Part shown: positions 48,490 through 58,217 of the stretch, piece after piece
Layout: the number at the start of each line of letters is the position of its first letter
Position numbering within the stretch: position 1 is the stretch's first letter
Assembly: GCF_002896855.1 (NCBI RefSeq)
Contig: NZ_CP021850.1
Location: forward strand, 3,497,665-3,561,664
Length of the DNA: 64,000 bases
Direction of reading: 5' to 3'
Origin: Clostridium thermosuccinogenes
GTDB taxonomy: Bacteria; Bacillota; Clostridia; Acetivibrionales; DSM-5807
Position numbers and translations under genes: made by a program
The notes under the pieces: generated by a model
What the model was told of the DNA's origin: nothing
Seen by the model: only the letters and a program-made list of their open reading frames with translations
Databases searched by the model: none

Positions 48490-51400
48490 TTAAAAATCGT
48501 CGTCGATATCATCGTCATCTTTGAAATCGTCGTCAGAGAAAAGGTCATCTACTAGATTTTCATCGAGGTTATCATCAGTGCCGATATCTTCCAGGTCAAA
48601 ATCATCTAACTCGATGTCATCATCCATTGAATCTTCAGCTACATCATCATAATCCGGTATTGCCTCTTCATCTTCTCTGCCTTCTATATTAACATTCAAT
48701 TCCTCAATGTCATCATCGACGGATTCTTTAATGGTAATCTCTTCCTTATCCTCCGAGTAGACTTTGACATCCAGTGCAAGGCTCTGAAGTTCTTTTATCA
48801 ATACCTTGAAGGATTCAGGAATACCCGGTTCAGGCACGTTTTCGCCTTTTACAATAGCTTCGTAAGTCTTAACCCTTCCGACAACGTCATCCGACTTGAC
48901 GGTGAGGATTTCCTGCAACGTATATGCAGCTCCGTATGCTTCCAGAGCCCAAACTTCCATTTCTCCGAATCTCTGGCCACCAAACTGGGCTTTACCACCC
49001 AGAGGCTGCTGGGTAACCAAAGAGTACGGTCCGGTGGAACGGGCATGTATCTTATCGTCAACCAGGTGGGCCAGCTTCATGAAGTACATGTAGCCAACCG
49101 TTACCCTGTTGTCAAAGGGTTCTCCGGTTCTTCCGTCATAAAGCACTGTCTTTCCATCCTCAGCCAGTCCTGCTTTTCTCAATGTTTCAACTATATCCTG
49201 CTCCGTAGCTCCGTCAAATACCGGTGTGGCTATTTTCCAACCCAGAGCTTTCGCAGCATATCCCAGATGGACCTCCAGCACTTGTCCGATATTCATACGG
49301 GATGGAACGCCCAGAGGATTCAGCACTATTTCCAGAGGTGTACCATCCGGAAGGAAGGGCATATCCTCTTCGGGTAAAATTCTTGAAATAACACCCTTGT
49401 TACCATGCCTTCCTGCCATTTTGTCACCTACGGATATTTTCCTCTTCTGTGCGATGTACACACGGACGAGTTCATTTACTCCCGGTGGAAGTTCATCTCC
49501 GTTTTCCCTTGTAAACACTTTAACATCTACTATTATGCCATATTCTCCATGAGGTACCTTAAGGGAAGTATCCCTGACCTCTCTGGCCTTTTCTCCGAAT
49601 ATTGCCCTTAAGAGCCTTTCCTCTGCTGTAAGCTCGGTCTCACCTTTTGGTGTAACCTTACCCACCAGGATATCGCCGGCTCTTACTTCAGCACCTATCC
49701 TTATTATTCCCCTTTCATCGAGATCCTTTAAGGCATCCTCTCCTACGTTGGGTATATCCCTCGTAATTTCTTCCGGACCAAGTTTAGTATCCCTGGCCTC
49801 AGCCTCATACTCTTCTATATGAATGGATGTAAATACATCATCCTTAACCATTTTTTCACTGATCAATACAGCGTCCTCATAGTTATAACCTTCCCAGGTC
49901 ATGAAACCTATGAGCACATTCTTGCCAAGACCTATTTCGCCGTTCTCAGTTGACGGGCCGTCGGCTATAACATCCCCGGCTTCAACAACGTCTCCCTTAC
50001 GCACTATAGGCCTCTGGTTTATACAGGTGCTCTGGTTCGAACGCAGGTATTTCAAAAGCTTATATTCGTCTCTTTTTCCATCCTTGGTCCTAATAATAAT
50101 ACTTCTGGCGGAAACCTTTTCAACAACACCTGCATTTTTAGCCAGCACAACAACGCCCGAGTCCCTGGCGGCCTTATATTCAATACCGGTGCCGACAATA
50201 GGAGCCTGGGGTTTTATTAATGGCACGGCCTGACGCTGCATGTTGGAGCCCATGAGAGCACGGTTTGCGTCGTCATTTTCCAGGAACGGAATCATTGCTG
50301 TAGCAACCGATACTATCTGTTGAGGCGAAACATCCATATAGTCGATTCTTTCAGCATCATACTGCATTATTTCATCCTTATATCTTGCCACAACCCTCTT
50401 GTTTATAAATCTTCCATTCTCGTCAAGAGGTTCATTGGCTTGGGCTATTATGTATTTGTCCTCTTCGTCAGCCGTAAGATAAACAATTTCATCAGTAACT
50501 ACTCCCTTTTCCTTGTCAACCTTCCTGTATGGCGCTTCAATAAAACCATACTCATTTATTCTCGCATAAGTACTGAGGGAGCCTATCAAACCTATATTAG
50601 GACCTTCAGGAGTCTCTATCGGGCACATACGGCCATAGTGGGAATAGTGAACGTCACGAACCTCAAATCCGGCTCTCTCTCTGCTCAATCCTCCTGGTCC
50701 CAGAGCGCTCAGCCTTCTCTTATGAGTCAGCTCAGCCAGAGGGTTGGTCTGATCCATAAACTGAGACAGCTGGCTGCTTCCAAAGAATTCTTTAATAGCA
50801 GCAGCTACCGGCCTTATATTTATTAAAGCCTGCGGAGTAACAATATCTATATCCTGGATGGTCATCCTTTCTCTGACAACCCTCTCCATTCTTGCCAAAC
50901 CTATCCTGAACTGGTTTTGCAGCAGCTCACCAACCGAACGGAGCCTCCTGTTTCCGAGGTGGTCTATATCGTCGGTCTCTCCTATGCCATAATTCAAATG
51001 TACAATATAGTTAATCGAAGAAATAATATCTTCAGGAGTAATATGCTTAGGAATGAGCTCGTGAATGTTCTCCTTCAAAGCTTTCTTGATGCTTTCAGGA
51101 GTGTCATTCTGCTGCAAAATATCCATAAGCACGCTATATCTTACTTTTTCAGTAATGCCTATGTCTTTAACATCAAAATCAATAAATGCATTTATGTCAA
51201 CCGTTCCGTTTCCTATGACTTTTACCTTTTTACCTTCGATGTCTATGTAAACTACATTTACGCCCGAGTTCTGTACGGCATTGGCTTTTTCAGCGCTGAT
51301 GTACTCTCCCTCTTCGACAATTATCTCACCAGTATGAGGATTGACAATGCTTTCACCAGCCTTCAGCCCGGTTATTCTCGCTGCCAGGGAAAGCTTCTTA

Positions 51401-52224
51401 TTGAATTTGAACCTTCCTACCTTTGCCAGATCATATCTTTTCGGATCAAAGAACAGACCGTTCAAAAGGGAACGAGCGCTTTCAACCGTTGGAGGTTCAC
51501 CCGGTCTCAATCTTTTATATATTTCCAGCAATCCTTCTTCTTCAGTTTTAGAGTTGTCTTTCTGAATAGTCGCCAGGATACGGTCATCTTCCCCAAGAAG
51601 CTCCATGATCTCCATATCGGTTCCGTATCCCAATGCTCTGAGCAGAACCGTTATAGGAAGCTTTCTGGTTCTGTCAATCCTAACCGACAGTATATCATTG
51701 GAATCAGTTTCGTATTCCAGCCATGCTCCTCTATTGGGAATAACCGTATTCGAATATAATTTTTTTCCTACCCTGTCAAACTTCATGGCATAATAGATGC
51801 CCGGTGATCTAACTAACTGGCTTACAATAACCCTTTCGGCACCATTTATAACAAAGGTACCATTATCCGTCATCAATGGGAAATCTCCCATGAAGATTTC
51901 CTGCTCCTTAACTTCACCGGTCTCTTTATTGATCAGGCGTACCTTGACCTTAAGCGGAGCAGAGTAAGTCGTATCTCTCTCTTTGCATTCCTCAACACTA
52001 TATTTGGGAGGTTCATCCAGAGAATATGAGACAAACTCCAAAATCAAGTTGCCAGTATAGTCGGTAATAGGGGAAACATCCCTAAATACCTCCATTAGAC
52101 CCTCTTCCAAGAAATTTTTATAAGAGTTCTTTTGTATTTCTATAAGATTTGGCATATCGAGGACTTCATCAATTTTAGAATAGCTCATCCTGATGTTTTT
52201 TCCCAAGCGCACGGGATGTACCAT
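48490..52224 (-). CDS. rpoB: DNA-directed RNA polymerase beta subunit
   Basis: A 1244-residue subunit. The rifampicin-pocket region [44 protein letters not shown] is complete and wild-type looking, and [23 protein letters not shown] and [24 protein letters not shown] are intact near the C-terminus. The last 100 residues are a strongly acidic Asp/Glu tail ending in repeated Asp clusters, longer than in Bacillus; such tails occur in clostridial RpoB. It is transcribed from its own promoter and perhaps also by read-through from rplL. Confidence 0.98.
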   Translation of the reverse strand: MVHPVRLGKNIRMSYSKIDEVLDMPNLIEIQKNSYKNFLEEGLMEVFRDVSPITDYTGNLILEFVSYSLDEPPKYSVEECKERDTTYSAPLKVKVRLINKETGEVKEQEIFMGDFPLMTDNGTFVINGAERVIVSQLVRSPGIYYAMKFDRVGKKLYSNTVIPNRGAWLEYETDSNDILSVRIDRTRKLPITVLLRALGYGTDMEIMELLGEDDRILATIQKDNSKTEEEGLLEIYKRLRPGEPPTVESARSLLNGLFFDPKRYDLAKVGRFKFNKKLSLAARITGLKAGESIVNPHTGEIIVEEGEYISAEKANAVQNSGVNVVYIDIEGKKVKVIGNGTVDINAFIDFDVKDIGITEKVRYSVLMDILQQNDTPESIKKALKENIHELIPKHITPEDIISSINYIVHLNYGIGETDDIDHLGNRRLRSVGELLQNQFRIGLARMERVVRERMTIQDIDIVTPQALINIRPVAAAIKEFFGSSQLSQFMDQTNPLAELTHKRRLSALGPGGLSRERAGFEVRDVHYSHYGRMCPIETPEGPNIGLIGSLSTYARINEYGFIEAPYRKVDKEKGVVTDEIVYLTADEEDKYIIAQANEPLDENGRFINKRVVARYKDEIMQYDAERIDYMDVSPQQIVSVATAMIPFLENDDANRALMGSNMQRQAVPLIKPQAPIVGTGIEYKAARDSGVVVLAKNAGVVEKVSARSIIIRTKDGKRDEYKLLKYLRSNQSTCINQRPIVRKGDVVEAGDVIADGPSTENGEIGLGKNVLIGFMTWEGYNYEDAVLISEKMVKDDVFTSIHIEEYEAEARDTKLGPEEITRDIPNVGEDALKDLDERGIIRIGAEVRAGDILVGKVTPKGETELTAEERLLRAIFGEKAREVRDTSLKVPHGEYGIIVDVKVFTRENGDELPPGVNELVRVYIAQKRKISVGDKMAGRHGNKGVISRILPEEDMPFLPDGTPLEIVLNPLGVPSRMNIGQVLEVHLGYAAKALGWKIATPVFDGATEQDIVETLRKAGLAEDGKTVLYDGRTGEPFDNRVTVGYMYFMKLAHLVDDKIHARSTGPYSLVTQQPLGGKAQFGGQRFGEMEVWALEAYGAAYTLQEILTVKSDDVVGRVKTYEAIVKGENVPEPGIPESFKVLIKELQSLALDVKVYSEDKEEITIKESVDDDIEELNVNIEGREDEEAIPDYDDVAEDSMDDDIELDDFDLEDIGTDDNLDENLVDDLFSDDDFKDDDDIDDDF

Positions 52225-52639
52225 TAAATATCACCTCATAAGTAATTACTTTTTGCCTAAAAACTAAATTACATAATAAAAAAGCATATATGTAATCAAG
52301 ACCTTTAATAATATGGATGACACACCTTTATCCGGTAATACAAGCAGGTGCGCCCCGTTATATCGGCCAGCGTCGAACACATGACAGCCAACAATTTTTG
52401 AATACGCTTGCCTTATATTAATAAAAGCCCTGTAGATAACATATCATAACTGTGTACTGCATAATTTGTAATATATCTACACATACTATGAATATCCAAT
52501 ATACAAATCATTAAAATATTATTAACATTTATTGTCTTAATTATTCCTCTGTGGTATAATCAATTCGTATTACAGGACATTACATAAAGCAAAAATTTAC
52601 AAATTGGCATAATGTACCGTAATTATAATGCAGTTTATT
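52225..52639 (-). promoter_or_regulatory. Long 5' leader of rpoBC
   Basis: About 415 bp between the rpoB promoter -10 and the rpoB start, with no gene. A second candidate promoter (TTGATT, 17 bp, TATGTA on the minus strand) lies close to the start, near 52265-52295. No known riboswitch or ribosomal-protein leader could be recognised. Confidence 0.4.
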
Positions 52640-52668
52640 ATTCTAACATAATGTGGTCATGGTGTCAA
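52640..52668 (-). promoter_or_regulatory. Promoter of rpoB-rpoC
   Basis: On the minus strand TTGACA (52663-52668), a 17-bp spacer and TAGAAT (52640-52645). It lies right after the rplL terminator/attenuator. Confidence 0.75.
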
Positions 52669-52707
52669 TCTTTCATCAATTAATTATTTAAATATTTTTA
52701 AATGACT

Positions 52708-52738
52708 AAAAGAGGCTCCGCACAGAGAAGCCTCTTTT
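52708..52738 (-). terminator. Terminator/attenuator after rplL
   Basis: AAAAGAGGCT (52708-52717) pairs with AGCCTCTTTT (52729-52738). A T-rich tail exists on both strands. It lies 28 bp past the rplL stop and limits read-through into rpoBC. Confidence 0.8.
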
Positions 52739-52765
52739 TGGTTTAGTCAGATTGTCAATTGCTTA

Positions 52766-53152
52766 TTATTTAATTTCTACAGTAGCTCCAACTTCCTTGA
52801 ATTTAGCTTCTATAGATGCAGCTTCTTCCTTGGAAACATTTTCTTTCAGAGTCTTAGGAGCTCCGTCAACAAGATCTTTTGCTTCTTTAAGTCCAAGGCC
52901 TGTAACTTCTCTTACAACCTTTATAACCTTGATTTTATCTGCTCCAACTTCCTTCAGAATCACGTTGAATTCAGTCTTTTCTTCTGCTGCAGGAGCTGCT
53001 GCACCGCCTGCTACAGGAGCTGCTGCAACTGCAACCGGAGCTGCTGCTGATACTCCGAACTCTTCTTCCAGAGCTTTTACCAATTCTGACAATTCCAATA
53101 CTGTTAATGCTTTAACATCTTCAATCAACTTTGTAACTTTTTCACTAGCCAT
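52766..53152 (-). CDS. rplL: 50S ribosomal protein L7/L12
   Basis: A 128-residue stalk protein. The N-terminal dimerisation domain, the flexible Ala/Pro/Gly hinge (about 34-55) and the C-terminal factor-binding domain with [27 protein letters not shown] are all typical. It follows rplJ by 43 bp and is the last gene before a terminator. Confidence 0.97.
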   Translation of the reverse strand: MASEKVTKLIEDVKALTVLELSELVKALEEEFGVSAAAPVAVAAAPVAGGAAAPAAEEKTEFNVILKEVGADKIKVIKVVREVTGLGLKEAKDLVDGAPKTLKENVSKEEAASIEAKFKEVGATVEIK

Positions 53153-53195
53153 TATTAATATACCTCCATTAAATAAATATTGATTTTTAGATTAA

Positions 53196-53723
53196 TTAGC
53201 TTTTCTGCTGAGCAATTGCATTTAATGCAACTACCAGTCCTCTTATATTTCCATTCAAAACATTTACCAAACCAGATATAGGCGCGTTGAAACCACCCAG
53301 TACCTTTGCGATAAGAACCTCTCTTGACGGCAAATCTGCCAGAGCATTGATTCCTTTGACATCGATAATCTTTCCTTCTACGACACCAACCTTGAGCTCA
53401 AGAGCCTCAAACTTCTTAGCATACTCTGACATCACTTTGGCAGGAGCAACAGGATCTGTAGAGCTCATTGCTAACGCCGTAGGACCTTTCAGATAAGGGA
53501 TCAGATCTTCAAGACCATTCTCTTTAGCAGCCAAGCTGGTAAGAGAATTTTTCACAACCCTGTATTCAACTCCGGATTTCCTCAGAGCACTTCTCATTTC
53601 CGTGTCCTGTTCAACGGTAAGGCCTCTGTAATCGGCAAAAACCATAGCTTTTGCATCCTTGAATTTTCCGGATATTTCTTTTACTATCTCCTGTTTTGCT
53701 TGAAGGGTTTTTTCACTTGGCAA
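53196..53723 (-). CDS. rplJ: 50S ribosomal protein L10
   Basis: A 175-residue stalk-base protein that binds 23S rRNA and the L7/L12 dimers. I chose the TTG start (reading as MPSEKTLQAKQ), eight bases after AGGAGG; the GTG three codons earlier overlaps the ribosome site. Conserved FADYRGLTVEQDTEMR and VVKNSLTSLAAKE are present. Its transcription should be controlled by the L10 leader upstream. Confidence 0.96.
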   Translation of the reverse strand: MPSEKTLQAKQEIVKEISGKFKDAKAMVFADYRGLTVEQDTEMRSALRKSGVEYRVVKNSLTSLAAKENGLEDLIPYLKGPTALAMSSTDPVAPAKVMSEYAKKFEALELKVGVVEGKIIDVKGINALADLPSREVLIAKVLGGFNAPISGLVNVLNGNIRGLVVALNAIAQQKS

Positions 53724-53902
53724 TATTTCCACCTCCTTCTCTTTTTATAAAGAATGAAGAGCAAAGAGTATAAAGTGCAGAATAAAGGATATCCTTCTTT
53801 CTCTATACCGGATGATCAATTCTTTATTCCCGGCACTTAAATCTTAATTCTCAATTCTTCCATATCCAGCTAACAAACAACTTTTCAAACCCAGAACATA
53901 AT

Positions 53903-53938
53903 CAAAAACCCTCGTATGCGCATAGACATACAAGGGTT
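53903..53938 (-). terminator. Attenuator terminator of the L10 leader
   Basis: AACCCTCGTATG (53907-53918) pairs with CATACAAGGGTT (53927-53938), and a U-run follows on the minus strand. It lies between the L10-binding structure and rplJ. Confidence 0.8.
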
Positions 53939-54018
53939 ATAATCTCCGTCAATCAGATATCACCTCGGTAGGAAGGCCATCAGGCCAATTACACTTTCGT
54001 ACCTACTGTCTATGGCAT
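53939..54018 (-). promoter_or_regulatory. Ribosomal protein L10 leader
   Basis: On the minus strand the transcript contains GACAGTAGGT...CCTACCGAGGTGA, the stem and kink-turn region of the L10 leader known from Firmicutes, with an internal GGCC-ATCA-GGCC hairpin (53973-53986). Excess L10 (with L12) should bind it and favour the downstream terminator. The 346-bp rplA-rplJ gap is otherwise gene-free. Confidence 0.8.
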
Positions 54019-54078
54019 ACGCTCTATTAAATTAAACAAACAATAATATGATATATCAAAAATCTCGTTTTGTAAAGA

Positions 54079-54774
54079 TTATTCTACAAGTTTCTGATTA
54101 TTTATTTTAATACCAGGGCCCATGGTTGATGCAATCACAACACTCTTGATATACTGACCTTTTGCAGCTGCCGGTTTTGCTTTGATTACGGCGTCCATAA
54201 GTGTTGTGAAGTTATCCTTGAGCTGTTCCACTGTAAAGGATGCCTTACCAATAGGACAACGTATGTTGTTTTCCCTGTCAAGCCTGTATTCGATCTTACC
54301 GGCTTTGATGTCAGCTATGGCTTTTGAAACATCCATTGTAACAGTTCCTGATTTCGGGTTTGGCATCAATCCCTTTGGTCCCAAAACCTTACCCAGTCTA
54401 CCAACCACACCCATCATATCCGGAGTGGCAACTACAACATCAAAATCGAACCAGTTTTCATTCTGGATCTTGGCAACCAAATCCTCAGCGCCTACATAAT
54501 CAGCACCGGCTTGTTCTGCCTCCTTGGCTTTTTCTCCTTTTGCGAAAACCAGCACTTTAACCTTTTTACCGGTTCCGTGAGGAAGCACAACAGCGCCTCT
54601 TACCTGCTGATCCGCATGCCTTGAGTCAACACCCATCTTCATATGAACCTCAACAGTCTCATCGAACTTTGCTTTTGCTGTTGCCTTTACAAGTTCCAAT
54701 GCTTCTGCCGGGTCGTAAAGCTTTGACTTGTCAACAAGCTTGATGACTTCTAAATATCTTTTTGATCTCTTCAT
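54079..54774 (-). CDS. rplA: 50S ribosomal protein L1
   Basis: A 231-residue L1-stalk protein. The ATG at 54774 ([15 protein letters not shown]) gives the standard length; the open frame reaches 54828 without support. The conserved signature [32 protein letters not shown] is present. AGGAGAGG lies upstream. It sits 213 bp after rplK; that gap contains only a short GC stem near 54932-54950. Confidence 0.97.
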   Translation of the reverse strand: MKRSKRYLEVIKLVDKSKLYDPAEALELVKATAKAKFDETVEVHMKMGVDSRHADQQVRGAVVLPHGTGKKVKVLVFAKGEKAKEAEQAGADYVGAEDLVAKIQNENWFDFDVVVATPDMMGVVGRLGKVLGPKGLMPNPKSGTVTMDVSKAIADIKAGKIEYRLDRENNIRCPIGKASFTVEQLKDNFTTLMDAVIKAKPAAAKGQYIKSVVIASTMGPGIKINNQKLVE

Positions 54775-54987
54775 TATTATCCTCTCCTTCGTGGTAAAAT
54801 TTGTCGGAAACCATGTTTCCTCCCACACCTTAGCAATTTACAAACGATGATGGACGACTAAGCAGTCTGTAAGCATAACTATATGCCCTTACAAAGCAAA
54901 CTTACAGTCCAAATCCGGTTCTGCCTTTTGGGCAGAATCCAAAATCTCTGATTAAAGAGTCATCTATTGCAAATTGTCAACCGGCCA

Positions 54988-55413
54988 TTAGTCCTCTACT
55001 ACAATTCCCATGCTCCTTGCCGTACCGGCGATCATTCTCTCGGCGGCTTCTATAGTGGCAGCATTTAAGTCCGGCATCTTCATCTCGGCGATCTTTCTTA
55101 CTTCCGCCCTCGAGATCTTTGCAACCTTTTCCCTGTTTGGCTTACCGGAACCGCTTTCGATTTTGCATGCTTTCTTCAACAGTACGGAAGCCGGCGGAGT
55201 TTTTGTAATAAACGAAAAAGATCTGTCCGCATAAACAGTTATTATTACAGGTATAATCAAACCTGCATCCTTTGCAGTCCTTTCATTAAACTCCTTACAG
55301 AATCCCATTATATTTACGCCATGCTGTCCTAAAGCTGGTCCAACCGGTGGAGCCGGAGTAGCCTTTCCCGCAGGAATTTGAAGTTTTACGTATCCAGCAA
55401 TTTTCTTTGCCAT
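54988..55413 (-). CDS. rplK: 50S ribosomal protein L11
   Basis: A 141-residue protein of the GTPase-associated centre. The ATG at 55413 ([38 protein letters not shown]) is eight bases after GGGAGG. The proline-rich loop ([11 protein letters not shown]) and the C-terminal RNA-binding domain ([10 protein letters not shown] end) are normal. It lies between nusG and rplA, as is conventional. Confidence 0.97.
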   Translation of the reverse strand: MAKKIAGYVKLQIPAGKATPAPPVGPALGQHGVNIMGFCKEFNERTAKDAGLIIPVIITVYADRSFSFITKTPPASVLLKKACKIESGSGKPNREKVAKISRAEVRKIAEMKMPDLNAATIEAAERMIAGTARSMGIVVED

Positions 55414-55475
55414 AAATTCCACCTCCCAATTTTTTCATAACATATATAAAGGGCAAAGGTAAACCATTGCCTCAT

Positions 55476-56009
55476 TTATATCTTCTGAATCTGAGTGAGC
55501 TCCAACTCAACAGGAGTTTCCCTGCCGAACATGGATACTGATACTCTTACCTTTTTCTTTTCATAATTAATTTCTTCAACAATTCCAATGAAGTTCTCAA
55601 GAGGACCGGAATCAACTCTTACGCTGTCTCCCACAGCATAATCCAGATCAGGAGTAAATTCCTCCACTCCCATCAACTTTACTTCTTCATCAGTCAAAGG
55701 CACAGGCTTTGATCCCGGACCAACAAATCCGGTTACTCCCCTGGTATTTCTTATGACATACCAAGACTCATCTGTCATGATCATTTTCACCAGGACATAA
55801 CCAGGAAACACTTTCCTAAGGGTGGCTTTCTTCTTTCCATCCTTAATTTCAATTTGCTCTTCCATAGGAACAACAATATCGAAAATGTAATCCTGCATAT
55901 TCCTGTTTTCCACGATCTTTTCCAGGTTAGCCTTCACCTTATTTTCATAACCGGAATAGGTATGTACCACATACCATTTTGCTTCCTCAGACATATCACC
56001 AAGTTGCAT
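55476..56009 (-). CDS. nusG: Transcription termination/antitermination factor NusG
   Basis: A 178-residue factor that binds RNA polymerase through its N-terminal NGN domain (WYVVHTYSGYENKVKANLEK; FPGYVLVKMIMTDESWYVIRNTRGVTGFVG) and contacts Rho or ribosomes through its KOW domain (about 122-178; GDSVRVDSGPLENFIGIVEEINYEKKKVRV). The start is uncertain: the ATG at 56009 is 12 bases from GGAGG, and MSEEAKWYVV at 55994 is an alternative. A 57-bp partial copy of its 5' end lies upstream of the operon at 56760-56816. Confidence 0.96.
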   Translation of the reverse strand: MQLGDMSEEAKWYVVHTYSGYENKVKANLEKIVENRNMQDYIFDIVVPMEEQIEIKDGKKKATLRKVFPGYVLVKMIMTDESWYVIRNTRGVTGFVGPGSKPVPLTDEEVKLMGVEEFTPDLDYAVGDSVRVDSGPLENFIGIVEEINYEKKKVRVSVSMFGRETPVELELTQIQKI

Positions 56010-56030
56010 TGAGTTCCATGTCCTCCTTTA

Positions 56031-56255
56031 TTATCTCATCAAAGTGACCTCAATGAGCTTGCTTAATCCAGCATCAACCACCCAAATAATAATGCCAAAG
56101 AATAAGCAGAATCCTATTACTGTGGCAGTATTTTTAATCAGCTGATTCCTGCTAAGCCATATAACCTTTTTCAGTTCTAGTCTTACTTCCCTGAAGAACT
56201 TTACAAATCCCTTACGAGCCTTGGCAAGTTTGGAAACTTTAACGTTATCAGCCAT
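56031..56255 (-). CDS. secE: Preprotein translocase subunit SecE
   Basis: A 74-residue single-pass membrane protein with the conserved amphipathic segment FFREVRLELKKVIWLSRNQLIKNT before one transmembrane helix (about 43-65). It is the essential clamp of the SecYEG channel. It lies between rpmG and nusG in the classic order. Confidence 0.95.
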   Translation of the reverse strand: MADNVKVSKLAKARKGFVKFFREVRLELKKVIWLSRNQLIKNTATVIGFCLFFGIIIWVVDAGLSKLIEVTLMR

Positions 56256-56345
56256 ATCGACACATCTCCATATACCTTATTTTAATCCATAGGCACCAGT
56301 CAAAGCATATCAACCTTAAATGCCCAATGCAACATTCTACTTATA

Positions 56346-56495
56346 TTATTTAGTTTCCTTGTGAACTGTATGCTTATGGCAGAATTTGCAATACTTTTTC
56401 ATTTCAAGTCTGTCAGGGTCATTTTTCTTATTTTTCATGCTGCTGTAATTCCTTTGCTTGCAGTCGGTACAAGCCAATGTAATTTTAACTCTCAT
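56346..56495 (-). CDS. rpmG: 50S ribosomal protein L33 (zinc-binding form)
   Basis: A 49-codon gene read directly from the minus strand: it starts [17 protein letters not shown] and ends [10 protein letters not shown]. Two CxxC pairs (C9/C12 and C36/C39) mark the zinc-containing C+ form. An AGGAG site lies upstream (AGGTGTTAGGAAATG region). It is the first gene of the rpmG-secE-nusG-rplK-rplA run. Confidence 0.95.
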   Translation of the reverse strand: MRVKITLACTDCKQRNYSSMKNKKNDPDRLEMKKYCKFCHKHTVHKETK

Positions 56496-56582
56496 TTCCT
56501 AACACCTCCAGCGTGGGTATATATAGCATTCTGTAATATATTTTAGACATAAAAAAAAGACCTATTTATTGAAGCAATCACT

Positions 56583-56611
56583 AATTTATCATATAAATTA
56601 TATAAAGTCAA
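56583..56611 (-). promoter_or_regulatory. Promoter of rpmG-secE-nusG-rplK-rplA
   Basis: On the minus strand TTGACT (56606-56611), a 17-bp spacer and TAAATT (56583-56588), about 88 bp upstream of rpmG. Confidence 0.65.
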
Positions 56612-56682
56612 GCATTTTTTCATGACATCATTTTTTTAATAGCCTTGCATCCACGCCGTTAAGTCCTGTCTAGCCAGGAAAT

Positions 56683-56816
56683 TCAGGACAAGTTTTGGGG
56701 AAATTTCCTCCGGCATATCCTAAAAACAGCCGAAGGAAATTCTCCATTCAAAATACGCACTACATACCATTTTGCATTCCCAGGCATGTCATCAAGACCC
56801 ATTGATTTTCATGCCC
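56683..56816 (-). pseudogene. Partial duplicate of the nusG 5' end
   Basis: On the minus strand a 34-codon frame (56787 to 56683) begins MPGNAKWYVVRILNGEF, matching NusG MSEEAKWYVVHTYSG. At the DNA level 56760-56816 aligns without gaps to 55967-56023 of nusG with 45 of 57 identical bases, and the match extends upstream of the start codon. The frame then diverges and stops, so it is a fragment of a nusG copy or of a NusG paralogue, not a working factor. It lies between encapsulin and the rpmG promoter. Confidence 0.6.
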
Positions 56817-56845
56817 ATATATTATGTTTTTTCCCCTGCTCCATC

Positions 56846-57658
56846 TTATTCAAACGCAACGACGGCCTTTTTGTTCTTTATTCTAAGCAATACGGTTTCT
56901 ATTATGCGGAAATAGTGGTTCAAATCTCTTGTCTCAAGATAAGCCGTAACCATATCCTGACCAATTGCCAAATCCATATACTGCTTCTCTGCACAAACCA
57001 ATATCGCATTGTTCATGCCTAATACCGGTGTAGTGAAAATATTTCCGTTTATCAGCTTCTGCAGCCGGTCATATTCTGTAATTCCAGTACCCGGCTGTAT
57101 TCTCTGCAATTGCATAAAGATATCAGGACTGACAATGAGCGCCTTCCTGCCCACCAGGCCATACTCTACGAATTTGGCCAGACCTTTCGCCACATCTCTC
57201 ACAGGGTTTTCTCCCTCATTCCAGTCCCCTTTTTGAAGCCTGGTAATGCCTTCTTCTGTCAGCAAACCTTTATAGCCCATCTCTTCATTGCCCAGAAAGA
57301 TGAGCTCATCCTCTTTTCTTGCACATTTCGCTGCCGCCTTCATCGCAGCCGACAAGTCAACAGGAAGCCCTGATTGCTCACTGGCCTCCAGGTCCCTCCA
57401 AAGCAGTGAAAAATCCTGTTTTATAAGCGGAATATGTTCATATCTTCTTCCCTTGATCTTTACCAGTCCGTCCCCTGTCTCCTCCAATTCTGAAAGATCA
57501 TCCACATTGATGCTCTGTACGCCTGCGCCTAAGGGTCCGTAAATTTCAAGAAACCTTCTGCCCACCAGGGTTTGCTTTGCCATGGAAACAACCGCATCAT
57601 CAATTTTACTCCAAAGCTCAGAAGATATCGGTGACCCTTCTCTGGATAAATAATCCAT
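56846..57658 (-). CDS. Encapsulin shell protein (family 1)
   Basis: A 270-residue HK97-fold protein that self-assembles into a nanocompartment. Family marks: the N-terminal MDYLSREGSPISSELWSKIDDAVV, the RRFLEIYGPLGAG motif, the E-loop and A-domain segments LIVSPDIFMQLQRIQPGTG and YMDLAIGQDMVTAYLETRDLNHYFRIIETVLLRIKNKKAVVAFE end. It was formerly annotated as linocin/bacteriocin. It follows the ferritin-like cargo gene by 14 bp, so the two form one transcript. The partner sets the likely role: iron storage or oxidative-stress protection inside the shell. Family-1 encapsulins of this length build 60-subunit shells, but that number is inferred from the family. Confidence 0.93.
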   Translation of the reverse strand: MDYLSREGSPISSELWSKIDDAVVSMAKQTLVGRRFLEIYGPLGAGVQSINVDDLSELEETGDGLVKIKGRRYEHIPLIKQDFSLLWRDLEASEQSGLPVDLSAAMKAAAKCARKEDELIFLGNEEMGYKGLLTEEGITRLQKGDWNEGENPVRDVAKGLAKFVEYGLVGRKALIVSPDIFMQLQRIQPGTGITEYDRLQKLINGNIFTTPVLGMNNAILVCAEKQYMDLAIGQDMVTAYLETRDLNHYFRIIETVLLRIKNKKAVVAFE

Positions 57659-57672
57659 GTTTCCGTCCCTCC

Positions 57673-58029
57673 TTACTCTTTTACCAGGCTCCCTACCGTA
57701 GTATTGGGTTTGGTGGTACCTTTTGTACTGATATTCAATTTTTCAAGCATTTCCTTGACCTCTTGCTGCCCCTCTGCAAATCGTTCCGCTTCATCCGGAT
57801 CCAGATATTGAAGCAGAGTCATGAGTTCGCCCACATGAGCTTTTTCTTCATCCCTTATATCGGCAAGCACGGTTTTTGCCACAGGATCGTCGGTTGCCTG
57901 GACATGGGCATCATACACAAAAATTGCCTCAAGCTCCCCGGCAATGTCCAATCGTATAGCCTGGATCAGTTCTTCCTTTGTTATTTTCCTCGGCAGATTA
58001 CCTGCAAATGGATTTGCAAAACTAGCCAT
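57673..58029 (-). CDS. Encapsulated ferritin-like cargo protein (EncFtn)
   Basis: A 118-residue protein with a two-helix ferritin-like core (about 17-90) and a C-terminal tail carrying TTVGSLVKE, the encapsulin-targeting peptide. The ligands E32, E62 and H65 and the tyrosine Y39 coincide with the residues described for the ferroxidase centre of the Rhodospirillum EncFtn. It should oxidise Fe(II) at an inter-subunit site and feed iron into the shell. The upstream gap (58030-58165) contains a TATAAT-like -10 with a weak -35. Confidence 0.9.
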   Translation of the reverse strand: MASFANPFAGNLPRKITKEELIQAIRLDIAGELEAIFVYDAHVQATDDPVAKTVLADIRDEEKAHVGELMTLLQYLDPDEAERFAEGQQEVKEMLEKLNISTKGTTKPNTTVGSLVKE

Positions 58030-58166
58030 ATTTATCCTCCTAACCTTTTACCCTTTGATAGTGCCAGCCTTTTAATAATCCTTTACACCATCATGGGATT
58101 ATATTGTTACATTTACTTTTTATTATATATACCCTATATTGCCAATTAATATCACAATATATATGC

Positions 58167-58209
58167 AAAAAAGCAACCTGCCGGCTTTAATTCCGACAGG
58201 TTGCTTTTT
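58167..58209. terminator. Terminator of the glycosidase operon
   Basis: AAAAAGCAACCTG (about 58168-58180) pairs with CAGGTTGCTTTTT (58197-58209), with an inner CCGG/CCG extension. A- and T-runs flank it; it lies just past the glycosidase stop and next to the encapsulin upstream region. Confidence 0.88.
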
Positions 58210-58217
58210 GCTCCGTT

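Noticed and set aside
56256-56345. A tRNA gene between secE and rpmG, as in some Firmicutes
   Set aside because: No cloverleaf or T-loop sequence could be found in the 90-bp gap.
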